The notes under the pieces were generated by a model. It was given only the letters and a program-made list of their open reading frames with translations, was not told the DNA's origin and ran no database searches. Shown piece after piece: positions 1 to 13,021 of a DNA stretch of 64,000 bases (the stretch's first letter is position 1; each line of letters opens with the position of its first letter). Both the position numbers and the translations under genes were made by a program. Origin of the DNA: Amyelois transitella (Eukaryota; Arthropoda; Insecta; Lepidoptera; Pyralidae); assembly GCF_032362555.1 (NCBI RefSeq), contig NC_083521.1, forward strand, positions 10,081,001 through 10,145,000, written 5' to 3'.

Positions 1-477
1 TCAATTCTATCGTTGAGGCAAATAGCTGAACGTGGCCTATCAGTCTTTTCAAGCCTGTTGGCTCTGTCTACCCCGCAAGGTATATAGACGTGATTATATG
101 TATGTATGTATGTATGAGCGCTTTACCTCAATCTGTCTGGTACACGCAAGCTCAAATAGTGTAATTTACGATTTCTTGTTGAAATGAAACATAGCAGCTC
201 ATATTTCAGTGGAGTTTTCGAATCAAAAGGCATCAGACGCCGGTGATATAAACCGCAACACGTTCGATTCTCGGCCATTCCGATAATTGAATCGCCGGCT
301 ATTTGTTTCCTTTGTAGCTATTGTTTTAACATTCATAGATAGATTAGCTTGTAACCGCGGTTTTGTTTGTAAACACGTCTGAAATTAGATATTGTTTTCA
401 TTAAGTGACTATCAATGTGTATCAGAAATAAGTGAAAGTTTTTTTAGTTGAACGTTATGGCAACGTAAGCGTCCACT

Positions 478-846
478 AAGGTGGTCGGTGGTCGAATCGG
501 TAATGTGGTTAAAATGCGTGTGGCGCAAAAAAGACACAGGTTCGATTTTCACCCCGGATATGATCAATGAGTATTTCCGAAGTTGTGCACATTAGTTTGA
601 ATACTAACCGATGCTTTTACGCTGAGGGAAAACATCGTGAGGAAACCTGCACATTCAGGCAACGGGATGTGTAGCCATGATCGATCCAATACGGGTTAGA
701 TTTCCCTGCAAAGGTCAGACGGGGAGTAGCTTCGTGTAACAACCTGAGTCACCCAATCCTGGACCCATGGACAAAGGCATACACCCTGCTCCTCTCCAGA
801 GTGGTGAGGATGCAACCGGGACTAAAGCCAGGAGGAAGAAGAAGCA
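478..846 (+). repeat. tRNA-like SINE, first type: reference copy
   Basis: The head has an A-box/B-box-like arrangement ('ggtcgaatcggtaa', 'caggttcgattttcacccc'); the body includes 'gaaaacatcgtgaggaaacc' and ends 'ccaggaggaagaagaag'. Copies: 9785-9945, 10148-10413, 18712-19060, 19810-20025, 28585-28680, 42838-42986, 63030-63140 (+), and 48240-48450, 55790-55945, 57600-57835 (-). Confidence 0.75.
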
Positions 847-3800
847 TCCACTAATTAATTATTTTTTTGGTTAGTAAGCTTCGAATATAGGTACATGTGT
901 TCATAGTATATAAATCACTACATAGTATAAAACAAAGTCGCTATTTTAGTCTGTTTGTCTGTATGCTTAAATCTTTAAAATTACGCAACGGATTTTGATG
1001 CGGTTTTTTGTAACAGGTAGAGTGATTCAAGAGGAAGGTTTTTATGTATAATAACATTTGTAATTTTGCATCCGTGCGAAGCCGGGGCGGGTCGCTAGTA
1101 TAATTATAAATTAAATACTAACTCAACAATAGTATTCTACCTTTTACACAATGACATCTGCTTAGTAGATAACCGCATTTATATCTTGCTTTGGCCGCTC
1201 TCGCACTCCTTTGCATGCAAATATTCTTACAACTGAGCAATTTTAAGGTAAGTGTAAGCCGGCGCTGGCATTTTATCACGCTGTATCTCATTTTACCTCA
1301 GATTTCTCGGCGGTAATCCGGCTCAGCGCCTCTCGAATAAGTGGGCCTTTTCCTGGCAATTTTTTTAAAGAGCCTTGTTAGGCTGCGAGTGAGGTTTGTT
1401 TGTTTTACATTTTCTTATTAAATCCCGCCTTGTTTAGAACCCCTTGAACCCCGGGTTAATTTCCCGTCTACGGAGTTTAAAGTCGTTCCCTTGAGTATTC
1501 AGTTGTATTACCTAAGTTCGGTATTTAGTTCATAAATCCTTGTCAATTTAGCACTGAATTGTAATGGGCTGTTAGATTGATTGTTTAGTCGTGTCATTTT
1601 AGGCGGAGTTAAAAGTAGATTCTTTCATGTTTCCTACATTTGGCGGTAGTAAAAGAACAAAATACCTATCCACACTAATAATAAAGAGGAAAGATTTGTA
1701 TTTTTGTATGTTTGTGTGGAATTAACTAAAAACTACTGGTCCGATTTTGATAAAATTTGGCACAGGTATAGAATAGACCTTCAAAAGTGACATAGGCATA
1801 AATTTGTTTTTACTCTTTGTTTATTTAAAAAAAAACCACAAAAATATGTCCACCCGTGCCAAGCCGGGGCGGGCCGCTAGTTACAAATAAAACTAGTCGT
1901 TTTTTGTATTACTTGCAAATTTATCTGAGTATGTATGATACTCAATCTACGCGATTTCTCCTAAAGTACATACTTATATATGTTTAAGTTAAGTTTTTTT
2001 CTTCTTCCTAATTCATATACCTATAATAACTTCCCATCAGAATTTCACCGGGGACTGCTTAAATATAAAATCCGCACAAGTACACCAGTTGAATGAAATT
2101 GCGAATCGTTAAAGTTTTAGTTTTCTCTTCCGACGGAAAATATATATTACAAATCGTCGGGCAACCGCGATATTGGCGGGTTTTACTGACAAATGCCCGC
2201 CATAACCGGAACGAATGCAAACTTCCCTCCCAGCAGAGGCGCAGTAGTGCTCGCGCCAAGTAAAACTTACTTTGTTCAGATTTTTTGCACCAAAAATAGA
2301 TTTTTTTTAATTTATTTATTTATCTATTATCTATATTGTAACAATCAGCTTACAATAGGCTTACAAACATGGAATTCTTTTTTAGGCGATGGGCCTGTTA
2401 CTATTTGAATCTCAATTCTATCATTAAGCAAAATAGCTGAACGTGGCCATTCAGTCTTTTCAAGACTGTTGGCTCTGCCTACCCTGCAAGAGATATAGAC
2501 GTGACCATATGTATACATACATACATACATATGGTCACGTCCATATCCCATACCATACCATATGTATGTATGTAACAACAGCCGGACTTAATACTAACAG
2601 CATTATCTAAGGGTCTACTATTGGGTTAAGCAGACAACCTTTGTGTGGGTGATAATAAATAATGTGTAATAAACCTGCTTACTATACTTTTAACCTATAC
2701 TGAAATATATACATACCTATAAACTATACTAAATATTTATATATTTCTACTTAATTTCTACTTAAGAGGTAGTCTCTGCCTACCCCTCCTGGAAAGAGGC
2801 GTGATTTTATGTATGTATGTATGTTCTACTTAATTTCGCTACTGATACCTATAGCTTTACCAAGACGCGTATTAAGATCCCTATACATGTGGAGAAACAA
2901 TAATTTTGATGTTCAAACATATGTATAAAAAAGAATCTCAAGTTTATGAGCCTTTCCCTAACTCGCCTTTTATGACATCCATGGGAACGAGATGGAGTGG
3001 TCTTATTCTTTTTTTAATAGGTGCCGGGAACCACACGGCACACATCCATCCGTTTACACACTCCAAAAAATTTACTATAAAAATATAAAACATAAAAGCT
3101 TACATGAAAATCTACGATACCATTACCTTTTCAAATTTATCATTCGACTTTGCAAAGCTCAAACACGTATCCAGTTTCACAATTCCTTTTGTCCTTTTTG
3201 TGTTTTATCTTTATTGTAGTGAATGACTTGGCTCCGTTTTATCACAGAACGTTTCCAATATATTGCATATTTGCTCCACACTTATCAAACAATCCGGTTT
3301 TGGGTGCGCGGTATCAGCCGTCCGTAATATTATATATTATTGACGATCTTCGGGTTTTTTGTTTTCTATTACACATGAGGAAAAGTTGAAATATTCCGTG
3401 AGAAAGAAATCACATAATTTTACTATTCTGATTTTGTAGTTGCGTCGTTTAGGTAAAACGTCGCAAGTAATGGTGATGAAACATAAAAATTCATAGGTTA
3501 ACGACAAATCTTTATTGGACTAGTTTAACAATGTTTATGAGAGCGTGGGTTAAGCTATAGACACGAGATCCAGCAAATAGCCGCCATAGGATAGGAGCGT
3601 TGAAGTAGATAAAAGGACCAAAAAAAGGCACTTATGAAGGGTCCTAGGGAGGTAAAGACCACGGTGGCACTGCGTCTATAAGTACAAAAATCTTGAAATT
3701 GTACATTCTTAAGTTCTTTTGGGTCATGGGCTGTCCTGCTCAATGAGTTTGTGGGCCCTGTCTACCCAGCAAGGGAGATAGACGTAATTATATGTACGTA

Positions 3801-4173
3801 TGTTGTTCGTAATAAATAACCGATTTTAATGAGACTTTTGGCCCTCGGTCTACGTCGACGTCTGTCGATTGGCACATATCAGACTACTCAAAACTTGCTA
3901 CTTTTGACTTTTCCCAGTATCTCCCCCGGGAAGAAGTCTTTCTACAATAAATACCAAATTATATTCTAGCCAAATCATTCGAGGAACAAATTTCGAATGT
4001 CTTAAAAAAGGGAGATGTGATGAGTACCCGTAATCGTCGAATATGCATATAAAGAGTAATGAGTGTTGAGGAAGAGAGAGAGATCTGTAAGGATCGAAGC
4101 GACTGGAAGTCCATAGTCTCCTGCCTACCCTAATGAGAGACAGGCGTAAGGGAAGGTATATATGTATGTTATT
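846..4173. other. Repeat-rich stretch without a gene, downstream of the PhyH gene
   Basis: Contains two CTAGT-ending repeats, a SINE-like copy at 2403, short LINE tail remnants near 2770 and 4100, and AT-rich sequence. The stretches 1100-1670, 1885-2400 and 2830-3720 show no gene-like coding pattern; open frames there are short and lack family similarity. Confidence 0.6.
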
Positions 4174-4444
4174 CTAGCCAGTCCTCTCAAACCTCTTACT
4201 AATACTGGCATCCCTGTCCACATTGATGCCTCTAAGTACCCACCCCTGGCCTGGCCTCGTGGGCTGCTCTCCCACGGGAACATCTTGGGCATCCGCCAGC
4301 TGGGCCAGCAGCATCCTCCTGCGATTGGAAGACCTGTTTGGTGAGCTCCCGTGGACCAGCAGATAGGAGAAGATGACGATGTCCCCACGCTCAGCGACCA
4401 CTGGTGTAGCCTTTTCGAGTGGGAATTTGGACTGAAAAATAAAG

Positions 4445-4475
<31 letters not shown>

Positions 4476-7400
4476 GTCACGTCTATATACCTTACGGGGT
4501 AGAGCCAATAGTCCTGAAAAGACTGAATGGCTACATTCAGCTGCTCGGCTTGATGATGGAATTGAGATCCAGATAGTGACAGGTTGCTAGCCCATCGCCT
4601 TAAAAAAAGGATCGCAATTTCATAAGCCTATCCCTTAGTCGCCTTTCACGAGATCCATGGGAAAGAGATGGAGTAGTCCTATTCTATTTTGTATTGATGC
4701 CGGGAACCACATGGCACTAAATACGGCAAAAATAAAGACAGACAATCAATATACCGTCATAATAAATTGTCAGGTTTTATTAGAGATTACATTTGGCTTC
4801 ACAAGGCCTTCAGCAAACGGCTGAGAGAGACAACGGATGACCCTCGCGCGGGCAGCTCTCTTGCGCAGCGTATTGCTATTGCAATGCAGCGCGGGAATGC
4901 TGCCTGCGTGATGGGAACCCTACTAAGGGGTCCAAACTATTTTTTTTTAAGTTTCAGAATTTTACTTTTTCTTTTAATTAGGCAGATTTATTATTAGTAT
5001 AATTTAGAAATTGTAATAATCACATTTTGTCAACATAATATTATACTATCATAATATTCTAAATACATACTATATACAGAAATATAGAAGAGAAAACTGA
5101 TTGACTAATTTAAAGACTCTTATTAAAGCCAAAAACCGCTGGGTTTGTATATTAGAATCACTATATTATTGAATGATTACAGACGGTGGAGCTGCAAACG
5201 TACCTGGATTTAATGTTATAAATGCAATAGTTACGTATGGTCACGTCTATATCCCTTGCGGGGTAGACAGAGCCAACAGTCTTGAAAAGACTGAATGGCC
5301 ACGTTCAGCTATTTGGCTTAATGATAGAATTGAGATTCAAATAGTGACAGGTTGCTAGCCCATCGCCTAAAAAAGAATCCCAAATTTGTAAGGCTATCCC
5401 TTAGTCGCCTTTTACGACATCCATGGGAAAGAGATGGAGTGGTCCTATTCTTTTTTGTATTGGTACCGGGAACCACACGGCAATAGTTTGATATATGTTT
5501 GGTACTCTTTTGCACAAATTGATTCAGAATTAAACTTTGTCTACGTCTAAATTAGGTGATAACAATAGATGACCGTCTTCTTATCAATATTTTTGAAGTA
5601 ATACTGCTACGACTAAATGCTTACCAATTTTAAGTTATAGGTCAGACGCCAATCATTCTGTGTTAGAACCAGGTAAACTTGCTAAATAACTTAGATTCAC
5701 GTTCCCAGCCGGGGTAGTAGCCTGTTACGGGGTAGACAAAGCCTACAGTATAGCAAAGACTGAAAGGCCACGTTAAGCTGTATGGCTTAATGATGGAATT
5801 GATTCAAATAGTGACAGGTTGCTAATCCATCGCTTATAGGAATAATCCCATATTTTATAAGCCTATCCCTTAGTAGCCTTTGACATCAGTGGGAAAGAGA
5901 TGGAGTGATCTCACCGTTAAGGATGCAACCCAGAATACAGTTGATGATGACCACAAACCTGATCTACGTAGTGGTACTCTCCCTCCTTAGCACCAAAGTC
6001 TTCCAGCGGACCCAGCTTGTGGGAGCCAGGGTAGACGAACAGCCCCCCATTGCCAGGGTTCGCCGCGTCCAGGTGGAGGAACGCTGCGACCATGGAGTCG
6101 TTCTTATGGGGGAAGTAGTGGTAATCCTGGTGATTATACACATAAAAAAGATCTCAACATTTGTGATTCGAATTCGACCCATTTCCAGGTAAAATTCAGG
6201 AGACTTAGCTTTTTCCAACAGCTCTATACCTGCGTTGAACTTATATACATAATCACGTCTATATCCCTTGCGGGGAAGGCAGAGCTGACAGCTTTGAAAA
6301 GACTGGTAGGCCACGTTCAGCTGTTTGGCTTAATGACAAAGTTGAGATTCAAATAGTAACAGGTTTCTAGCCCATCGCCAAAAAAATAATCTCAAGTTTA
6401 TAAGCCTATCCCTTAGTCGCCTTTTACGACATCCATGGGAATGAGGTGGAGTGGTGGTGGTGGGAATTTCAAAAAGTAGTCTTTGTCTATTAGGGTCAGA
6501 TAAACCCTATCCTACCTCCCTACCCTAAACGACCTTCTATGAAGAGAGTTATGAATGTGCATGAAACGGAAGAAGTATGCAAGTAATCTAGCGACCAGCA
6601 CTTGGCACATCAGAGCCTATAAATCCGCAGTTAAAAAGAAAGAATATTCAAATCGGTTCAGTATTACCAAAATTATATCTTTTACAAGCGAAGAAATTAA
6701 CAAAGTAAAAAAACTTTTTTTACAAGTACACGTGTATAAGATACCTGGTGCATCGGATAAGCTGCTCCCTTCTCCGGCGGCTTGAAGTGTGCTTTAGTGT
6801 GGTGAAGAACAATATTCCTGGTTCCCATGACGTCTTCCAGGGCGTCCAGAAGGTTTTTATTGTACAGGAACTGGCCGAAGAGTGCGCTGTGATACTGCAA
6901 ATTGTGAATACCTTTCACCTGTCAAATATTAAGAAAATTGTGATACATCTGAGTATTTTTTATTTATTATTGCATTTTATATTGCCGTGTGGTTCCCGCC
7001 TTCAGTAGAAAAAAGAATAGGACCACTCCATCTCTTTCCCATGGATTTCGTAACAAGCGACTCAGTGATATCCTTGTAAAATTGGAATTTTTCTTTTAGG
7101 CGATGTGCCAGCAATCTCTCCGTCCATCCTATTCGAATCTCAATTCTATCATCAAGCTAAGAAGCTGAACCTGACCTCTCAGTCTTTTCAAGACTGTTGG
7201 CTCTGTCTTCCCCGCAAGGGATATAGACGTGAATATATGTATGTATGTATATAACATTCTTACGTTACTTAGTTACTAACTACTTGCACCAACTCTCGAA
7301 CTCCTGGTATATAGACGGCCTCTGTGGCGCAGCGGTAGTGCGCTTGTCTGTGATACCGCAGGTCCCGGGTTCGAATCCCGGCCAGGCCATGATGAGAAAC

Positions 7401-8134
7401 GAACTTTCTCTGATTGGCCTGGGTCTCGGATGTTTATATATATAAGTATTTATTATAAAATATAGTATCATTGAGTTAGTATCTCGTAACACAAGTTTCG
7501 AACTTACTTCGAGGCTAACTCAATCCGTGTAATTTGTCCCGTATATATTTATTATTATTATTATATAGGTTCCTCATCCTTATAGGATCCTTATAGGCTG
7601 AACCCTGGGCGCTCTCTAGTATAATATAGAAATATCTTATATACTTGTTTTTATCAATAACATTTTAATGATCTTGGTCAAATAGGTCAAGTAATTTAAA
7701 AACATGTTATTGTAACAGATAATTAAGACACTTTTTTATTATTATATTAAAATTGTGATGTAATATACAATAAACAACTATGTAAAAATTGGTTTTTAAC
7801 GATTTTACACAAAAATAACTGGACCGATTGTGGTGAAATTTGGAACGTCGAGAATTTATTGGGAAATTCCCACGTGATGGAAAATGCATGAATGCCCCAT
7901 GCGAAAGCTAGTATATGTATAAAAAACACTCACAGTGTGTGCGCTATCACTCTTCCTATCGTCAGCATCACTGCCCACCCAGGAGCTCTCCATCTTCTCC
8001 TGGCTCTTCCTCAGGAACAGCTCGTCATATTCCAAGGAGATCTGGTCCAACTCCTCGCCAGAGAGTACGTTTTTCAGTAAAATATAACCGTTCTCTTTGT
8101 AAAACTGTTTCTGCTTTTGCGTCAAACGCACCAT
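4174..8134 (-). CDS. PHYHD1: Phytanoyl-CoA dioxygenase domain protein (PHYHD1-like), 4 exons
   Basis: Exons in transcript order: 8134-7934, 6918-6745, 6126-5959, 4431-4174. All junctions are GT/AG and phase 0, giving 266 aa, slightly shorter than the roughly 290 aa of the animal family. The product resembles Fe(II)/2-oxoglutarate-dependent dioxygenases of the PhyH family. The metal-binding H-x-D is His124-Gln-Asp126, formed across the exon 2/3 junction. The distal His is about residue 208 in 'LLVHGSS', and an Arg cluster about ten residues later fits 2-oxoglutarate binding. The N-terminal region has the family's 'FYKENGYILLKNVLS' pattern. There is no signal peptide, so it is probably cytosolic or peroxisomal; the last residues do not form an obvious PTS1. 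The substrate cannot be told from sequence. The three introns carry SINE-like repeats. The start is the first ATG of the conserved N-terminus. The family call is firm; the PHYHD1 orthology is inferred. Confidence 0.88.
4785..4935 (+). pseudogene. Second fragment of the same retroelement C-terminus
   Basis: The plus strand encodes 'RLRETTDDPRAGSSLAQRIA' followed by 'IAMQRGNAACVMGTL', the same motif order as the piece at 34880-35079. It is downstream in the last intron of the PhyH gene and is flanked by repeats. It is a short decayed insertion with no start of its own. Confidence 0.6.
5230..5483 (-). repeat. SINE-like repeat sharing LINE ends: reference copy and list of the others
   Basis: About 260-330 bp, with no tRNA-like head. 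The head ('gccgtgtggttcccggcacc', about 110 bp) matches the 5' UTR of the LINE at 51064. The tail ('ctctg-ctacccc...gacgtgatt-tatgtatg') resembles the LINE 3' end. The middle is unrelated. Other recognisable copies with the tail to the right: 1-114, 2403-2525, 6982-7252, 11770-11960, 12080-12283, 12432-12655, 16835-17095, 19495-19615, 22055-22160, 24955-25022, 26080-26190, 28355-28470, 33355-33470, 45425-45680, 49100-49220, 49570-49765, 54495-54930, 58685-58810, 63740-63845. Opposite orientation: 4440-4715, 5715-5910, 6243-6460, 8447-8545, 10755-10955, 16490-16690, 17930-18190, 18422-18640, 19225-19487, 22915-23090, 24145-24400, 25318-25577, 39300-39425, 60395-60645, 61365-61550, 62033-62290, 63430-63705. 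Confidence 0.85.
7312..7560 (+). repeat. tRNA-like SINE, second type: reference copy
   Basis: The head resembles a tRNA gene: 'ggcctctgtggcgcagcggt' (A box) and 'cgggttcgaatcccggcc' (B box), about 72 bp. A body follows with 'ttattataaaatatagtat' and 'gttagtatctcgtaacacaa'. Copies: 8345-8440, 11220-11470, 17245-17350, 21795-22040 (+) and 20060-20275 (-). Repetition with the same non-tRNA body shows it is a SINE and not a functional tRNA gene. Confidence 0.78.
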
Positions 8135-8889
8135 TTTGTTTAGTTGTTATGAAAATTTACATTTATTTAAAATATTTTTTTAATTTTATTAACAAACAAT
8201 TGACAGCACAAAACACAATATTATTTAGAATATAATAAAGACTAACAGATTTTTTTGCTTTGTATATGTTAAGATATCGAGAATCACAAACTGAATGAGA
8301 TAAAATGATTATGTAATGTATGTATATGTAGTTTTATCTATGTTGACGGCCTCTATGGCGCGGCGGTAACACGCTTGTCTGAGACACCGGAAGTCTCGGG
8401 TTCGAATCCGAACTTTCTCTTATTGGTCTAGGTTTTGAATGTTGATACATACATATTATCACGTCTATATCCCTTGCGGGGTAGACAGACCTAACAGTCT
8501 TGAATGGACTGAAAGGCCACGTTCAGCTGTGTGGTTCAATGATGGGTACACACATTATTATATTAATACTTAATTTTTTACGAAACTTTTCCGCCTTTTT
8601 TTCTAAATTTGCTCTTAGCGCTAGTTTTAGTTAATTCAATTATAGGTTAATCTTGACGTCAATCAGATTTACAAATAATTACAAATATGTTTTATTTGAA
8701 GCTTTGAATTACCTATACATACAAATTAAATTATTTAAATTTGTTTATTTTTACATATAATATCATACCTCCATTCATTCATACTATCACGTCGATATTT
8801 GACGTCGAGAATTGAGATTCAAATAGTGATTATGTTATTTATATATATAATTTGTGATTCAGTTTTGTTTTCTAATAATGTTTTCTTAA
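8135..8889. other. Intergenic region upstream of the PhyH gene
   Basis: The PhyH promoter must lie here. It contains a tRNA-like SINE head at 8345-8440, a partial SINE-like repeat at 8447-8545 and AT-rich sequence up to the Helitron-like repeat at 8890. No gene is seen. Confidence 0.5.
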
Positions 8890-9161
8890 TCTATACTAAT
8901 ATTATAAAGCTGAAGAGTTTGTTTCTTTGTTTGAACACGCTAATCTCAGGAATTACTGATTCGAATTGAAAAATTATTTTTGTATTGAATAGACCATTTA
9001 TCGAGAAAGGCTTTAGGCTATAACACATCACGCTGCAACTATAAGGCACGAAGAAATAATGGAGAAAGTAGAAAAAAAAATTTGGGAAAATTATTCATCC
9101 TTGAGGGCTTTAATGATGCCCAAAATAACTATTCCACGCGGACGAAGTCGCGGGCACAGCT
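8890..9161 (+). mobile_element. Short non-autonomous Helitron-like repeat
   Basis: Starts 'TCTATACTAATATTATAAAG' and ends with the hairpin region 'gcggacgaagtcgcgggc', as lepidopteran LEP1-type Helitrons do. Copies: 17361-17632 (+), 20906-20960 (+, start only), 27099-27367 (-), 32280-32420 (+, start) with an end at 32877-32949, and 50285-50712 (-, holding a LINE tail). Confidence 0.8.
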
Positions 9162-9201
9162 CATCTCTCATGAAGATATGAGAGACACGGGATCCAGTAA
9201 G

Positions 9202-12200
9202 TTATCCATGAGCACGTTTCCTCTGCGCCGTGGTGGGGAAGGTCTGTGACACGTACTGAATGGTCATGTTCCTCTCGTCAATCAAATCCTTCAGGTACCC
9301 TTGCAGCCTCTCCAAAGGGTACCTGGATTTAGACATCGGTTTGAACAAATCCTTAAAGTCCCACGCACATTCGCCGACGTACATTAAATTGTATTCTGGA
9401 AGTAAGAGATACATACATAATATTAGTATTGTTTACCTCTTTCAGTTGATTCAATAAATGTAATCTATTGTGGTCCAGAATGCAGTGAGAGAGGACTTCT
9501 GAACGGAAATTAAACGGGATTTTTCTATTAACGCGAAGGCCTCATTCCTATTATTCTTCATCTCATTTCATGGAAATTTCTTTTTACGCTGACGAAACCC
9601 CAAATTTAAGTACTCGTCTACTAAGTCGTCCGGTGAAAATGCTACAGTGTAGTTTGTTTCGCTTCTACACTTGCTTTGGAAACGTTAGAAGATTTAATTG
9701 GACTTAATTTATGTTAACATCAATAAGCTATTACTTGTATCCAATTTTGAAAATAAATCTATTTCTCAGGCAACTTTATGTGTGACCTTGATCCAATACG
9801 AGTTAACCAGCAAAGGTTGCGGAGTTCACCTGGGAGTCGCTTCGTGTGAAGACCTGACTCACACAATCCTGGAACCGAAGGGCTGACCCCGGGCTCCTCT
9901 GCAGAGCGGTAATGTAACCAAGATCATGGCCAGGAGGATAAGGAGAACACTATTTTATTTTATTATTTTCCACGTTGGTGCCCACGGAAGACCAGCGTTG
10001 TGGTATATACCATGACAAATGCTGTGGGGGGGCTTTGGTACAAAAGTTGTTATACATTAAGGTTTCTGTTGTTGATATAATTATTATTTTGTACCAAATA
10101 AACATTTTTTCTTTCTTTCTTTCTCAATGTACTTGACCTTTTGCTAGGACGTCCTTAATTCGAACCAATGACTATTTCCGAAGTAATGTACCTACATTAA
10201 TTTGAATACTAACCGATGCTCTTACGGTGAGGGAAAAAATCGTGAGAAAACCTGCACATTCAGGCAACTTGATGTGTAAACATGATCGATCCAATACGGG
10301 TTCTCCTGCATAGGTTGCGGAGGTGAGACGGGTGTCGCTTCGTGTAAAAACCTGACTCAATCCATGGTTAAAGGCATACCCCAGGCTCCTCTCCAGACTG
10401 GTTAGGATTCAACCTTTTTCAATGTACTCACGGGAGCCGTAATTCTGCTTGGCACTGCATTCCGCGTTCAGGAACGAGCAGTAAGTCGGGAAGGTTTTGT
10501 ATGCGTATCTCATCTGTGGATACCAGATGTTCTCGTGCTCACCACAGTAGTGAACGCCGGTTTTACTGCAGGAATCGTGACTTATTTGTTTCGATTGTTT
10601 AGCACATACATGCTTAATTCTGAAATAAACATTAATACATAAGGATAAGTCCGCCATTGCGAGTGATTTGTTTTTTTTTTATAACTATGTTCTATTTACT
10701 TGTCACTGTGTAAATTTCTATGCAATAAAGATATTACAAACTAATAAACAAATATACATATAATCACGTCTATATCCCTTGCGGGGGTGGACAGAGCCAA
10801 CAGTCTTGAAAAAACTGATAGGCCACGTTCAGCTATACGGCTTAAAATAGAATTGAGATTCAAATAGTGACAGGTTGCTAGCCCATCGCCTTAAAGAAGA
10901 GTCCCAAGTTTATAAGCCTACCCTTTAGTCGCCTTTTACGACATCCATGAGAAACAGCTGAAGGTCGTTTTCTTGCTGCGATTGGCTGATGGCGTGTGAC
11001 GTTACAAAGGCGGTGACACGTATTTCACGGTGGAGAATAGCACAACCTACCACCGAATAATAGCTCAATAAAATGACGACCTTATTACAAGTACATTAAA
11101 CTTAAAATCTAAAAATGGCTCCTGCTATGTCAGTCATAATATCTGACAGTTCTAATGGCGCGCTCTCACATACTAACAGGCTCCAATAGACTGAAAAGTG
11201 CAGACATACAGTAGTGTAACTTCGAATTCAGATTCGAATCCCGGCCAGAGCATGATGAGAAATGAAACCTCTCTGATTGGCCTGAGTCTTGGATGTTTAT
11301 CTATATAAGTATTTATTATAAAATATAGTATCGTTGAGTTAGTATCTCGTAACACAAGTCTCCAACTTACTTCGAGGCTAACTCAATCTGTGTAATTTGT
11401 CCCGTATAGATATATATATCTAGAGGCACGGCAGTGCCCCCGCCAAGTCGAGCAAAAATTTATTTATTTATTTACTTATAGTCAATACTGTACCTGGTGA
11501 ACAAGTACGGGCACTCATCACCGCAGACGGTGGGGGGCCGCGTGGTGGTGATGTTGGAGAAGTCCCAGTCCCCAGGGTTGCGGATGTGCCACTCTCCATC
11601 TTTCCAGTAGGGCTCATAGCCGTTGTGCGGGTTGTAGATGATTCTTTGGAGAAGGAGCGGGTCGTATGACGGGTCATATCTGCGGAATGTAAGAAATTTC
11701 GGTTCGGAAAGATGTTGTCTCTGCCTACCCCTCCGGGAAAGAGGCGTGATTTTATGTATGTATGTATGTACCACTCCATCCTTTTCCCATGGATGTCGTT
11801 AAAGGCGACTAAGGCTTATAAACTTGGGATTATTTCACTACTTTTTTTAATCTCAATTCTATCATTAAGCTTAACAGCTGAACGTGGTCTGTCAGTCTGT
11901 CAAGACTGCTGGCTCTGTCTACCCCGAAAGGGATTTAGAAGTGATTATATGAATGAATGTAAAAAATTGCTACATAAGGATTTAATGAATTTTGACAAGA
12001 CCATATCTTCAGGCGGCTTGGACAAGTGATTATGTTATAAGTGATTAACATCTTCGTACTGTGTGATTGATAACCCTTAAGAATAAGACCACTCCATCTC
12101 CTTCCCATGGATGTCGTAAAAGGCGAGTAAGGGATATACTAATAAACCTGGTATTCTTTTCCAAGTCACTGTTTGAATTTCAATCCCATCATTGAGTCAT

Positions 12201-13021
12201 ACAGCTAAACATGGCCTTTCTCTTTGTGAGACTACTCTGTCTACCCCGCAGGCGATATAGACGTGATTATAATATGTTCGTCGTATACTTACTTACCTTT
12301 ACTGCAACTTACCCGTGCAGATGCCACGCGTTATTAAAAACTGTAAATAAATAGCGGTTTAGAAAAGTGATTAAGTTATAAGCGATTGACTTACCGCGCG
12401 TATCTCAGCACTTTAGAATAGAAGCTAGTTTAGAATAGGACCGCTCCATCTCTTTTCCATGGATGTCGTAAAAGGAGACTTAAGGGATAGGCTTATAAAC
12501 TTGGGATTCTTCTTTTAGGCGACGGGCTAGCAACCTGTCACTATATGAATCTCTATTCTATCATTAGGTCACACAGCTGAACGTGGCCAATCAGTCTTTT
12601 CAATACTGTTGGCTCTGTCTACCCCGCAAAAGATATAGATGTGATTATATGTGTCTATTTAAATAAATAGAAAATATGATCAAAAATTTTCATACCTTCT
12701 CTTACAGTGAGTGAAAATATTATGAACTATGGGGCAACTGAGACAAAGTCCAAGACTAAGTCTTGAAAAACTCGTAAAATACTAAGTAATAATACTCGTA
12801 ACACACAGAGAAATACTCTGGCGTAATGTAAGGTCTAGAGTGCCCGAAACAGATGATCTTGCATGAAGAGAGTTATGAATGTGGATGAAGCGGAAGAAGT
12901 ACGCAGGGATCGTGGTAAGTAGAAAGATGAAGTCACTGCCTACCCCTCAGGAAAAGACGCGCGATTTATGTATATATGTTAAATACTCACCTAATAAGAG
13001 AACCGCGTACGAATTCGACAT
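9202..13021 (-). CDS. Secreted Kazal-like protein A, 5 exons
   Basis: Exons: 13021-12991, 12340-12313, 11679-11494, 10565-10432, 9395-9202; junction phases 1-2-2-1; 190 aa. It starts with a short hydrophobic signal-like segment (MSNSYAVLLLVFNNAW). A GYEPYWK motif follows at about residues 40-46. Six cysteines are at about 72, 76, 89, 111, 118 and 136. The C-x3-C opening, the 'TYCSFLNAEC' C-x6-C block and the closing 'VGEC' fit a divergent Kazal fold with an enlarged C3-C4 loop. A likely N-glycosylation site is N62 (NIT). Kazal domains usually inhibit serine proteases, but many insect members are non-inhibitory, so function is unknown. The 3' neighbour is the PhyH gene on the same strand; upstream is the divergent paralogue at 16435. 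The first two exons (31 and 28 nt) are tiny and rest on splice sites, phase and the match to the paralogue's structure. Confidence 0.8.
10621..10738 (+). repeat. LINE-like 3' tail with AATAAAG
   Basis: 'aagtccgccattg' through 'aataaagatattacaaac' recurs at about 42628-42725. It resembles the 3' ends of jockey/CR1-like LINEs. A different tail ending in (TTTC)n is at about 9960-10130. Confidence 0.5.

Noticed and set aside
4125..4508. 127-aa frame overlapping the PhyH last exon
   Set aside because: Frame-shifted reading of exon 4 running into a TATG repeat; the 85-codon frame carries the conserved His and Arg.
7312..7385. tRNA gene
   Set aside because: A and B boxes are present, but several copies share the same non-tRNA body, so this is a tRNA-derived SINE; I could not fold a convincing cloverleaf.
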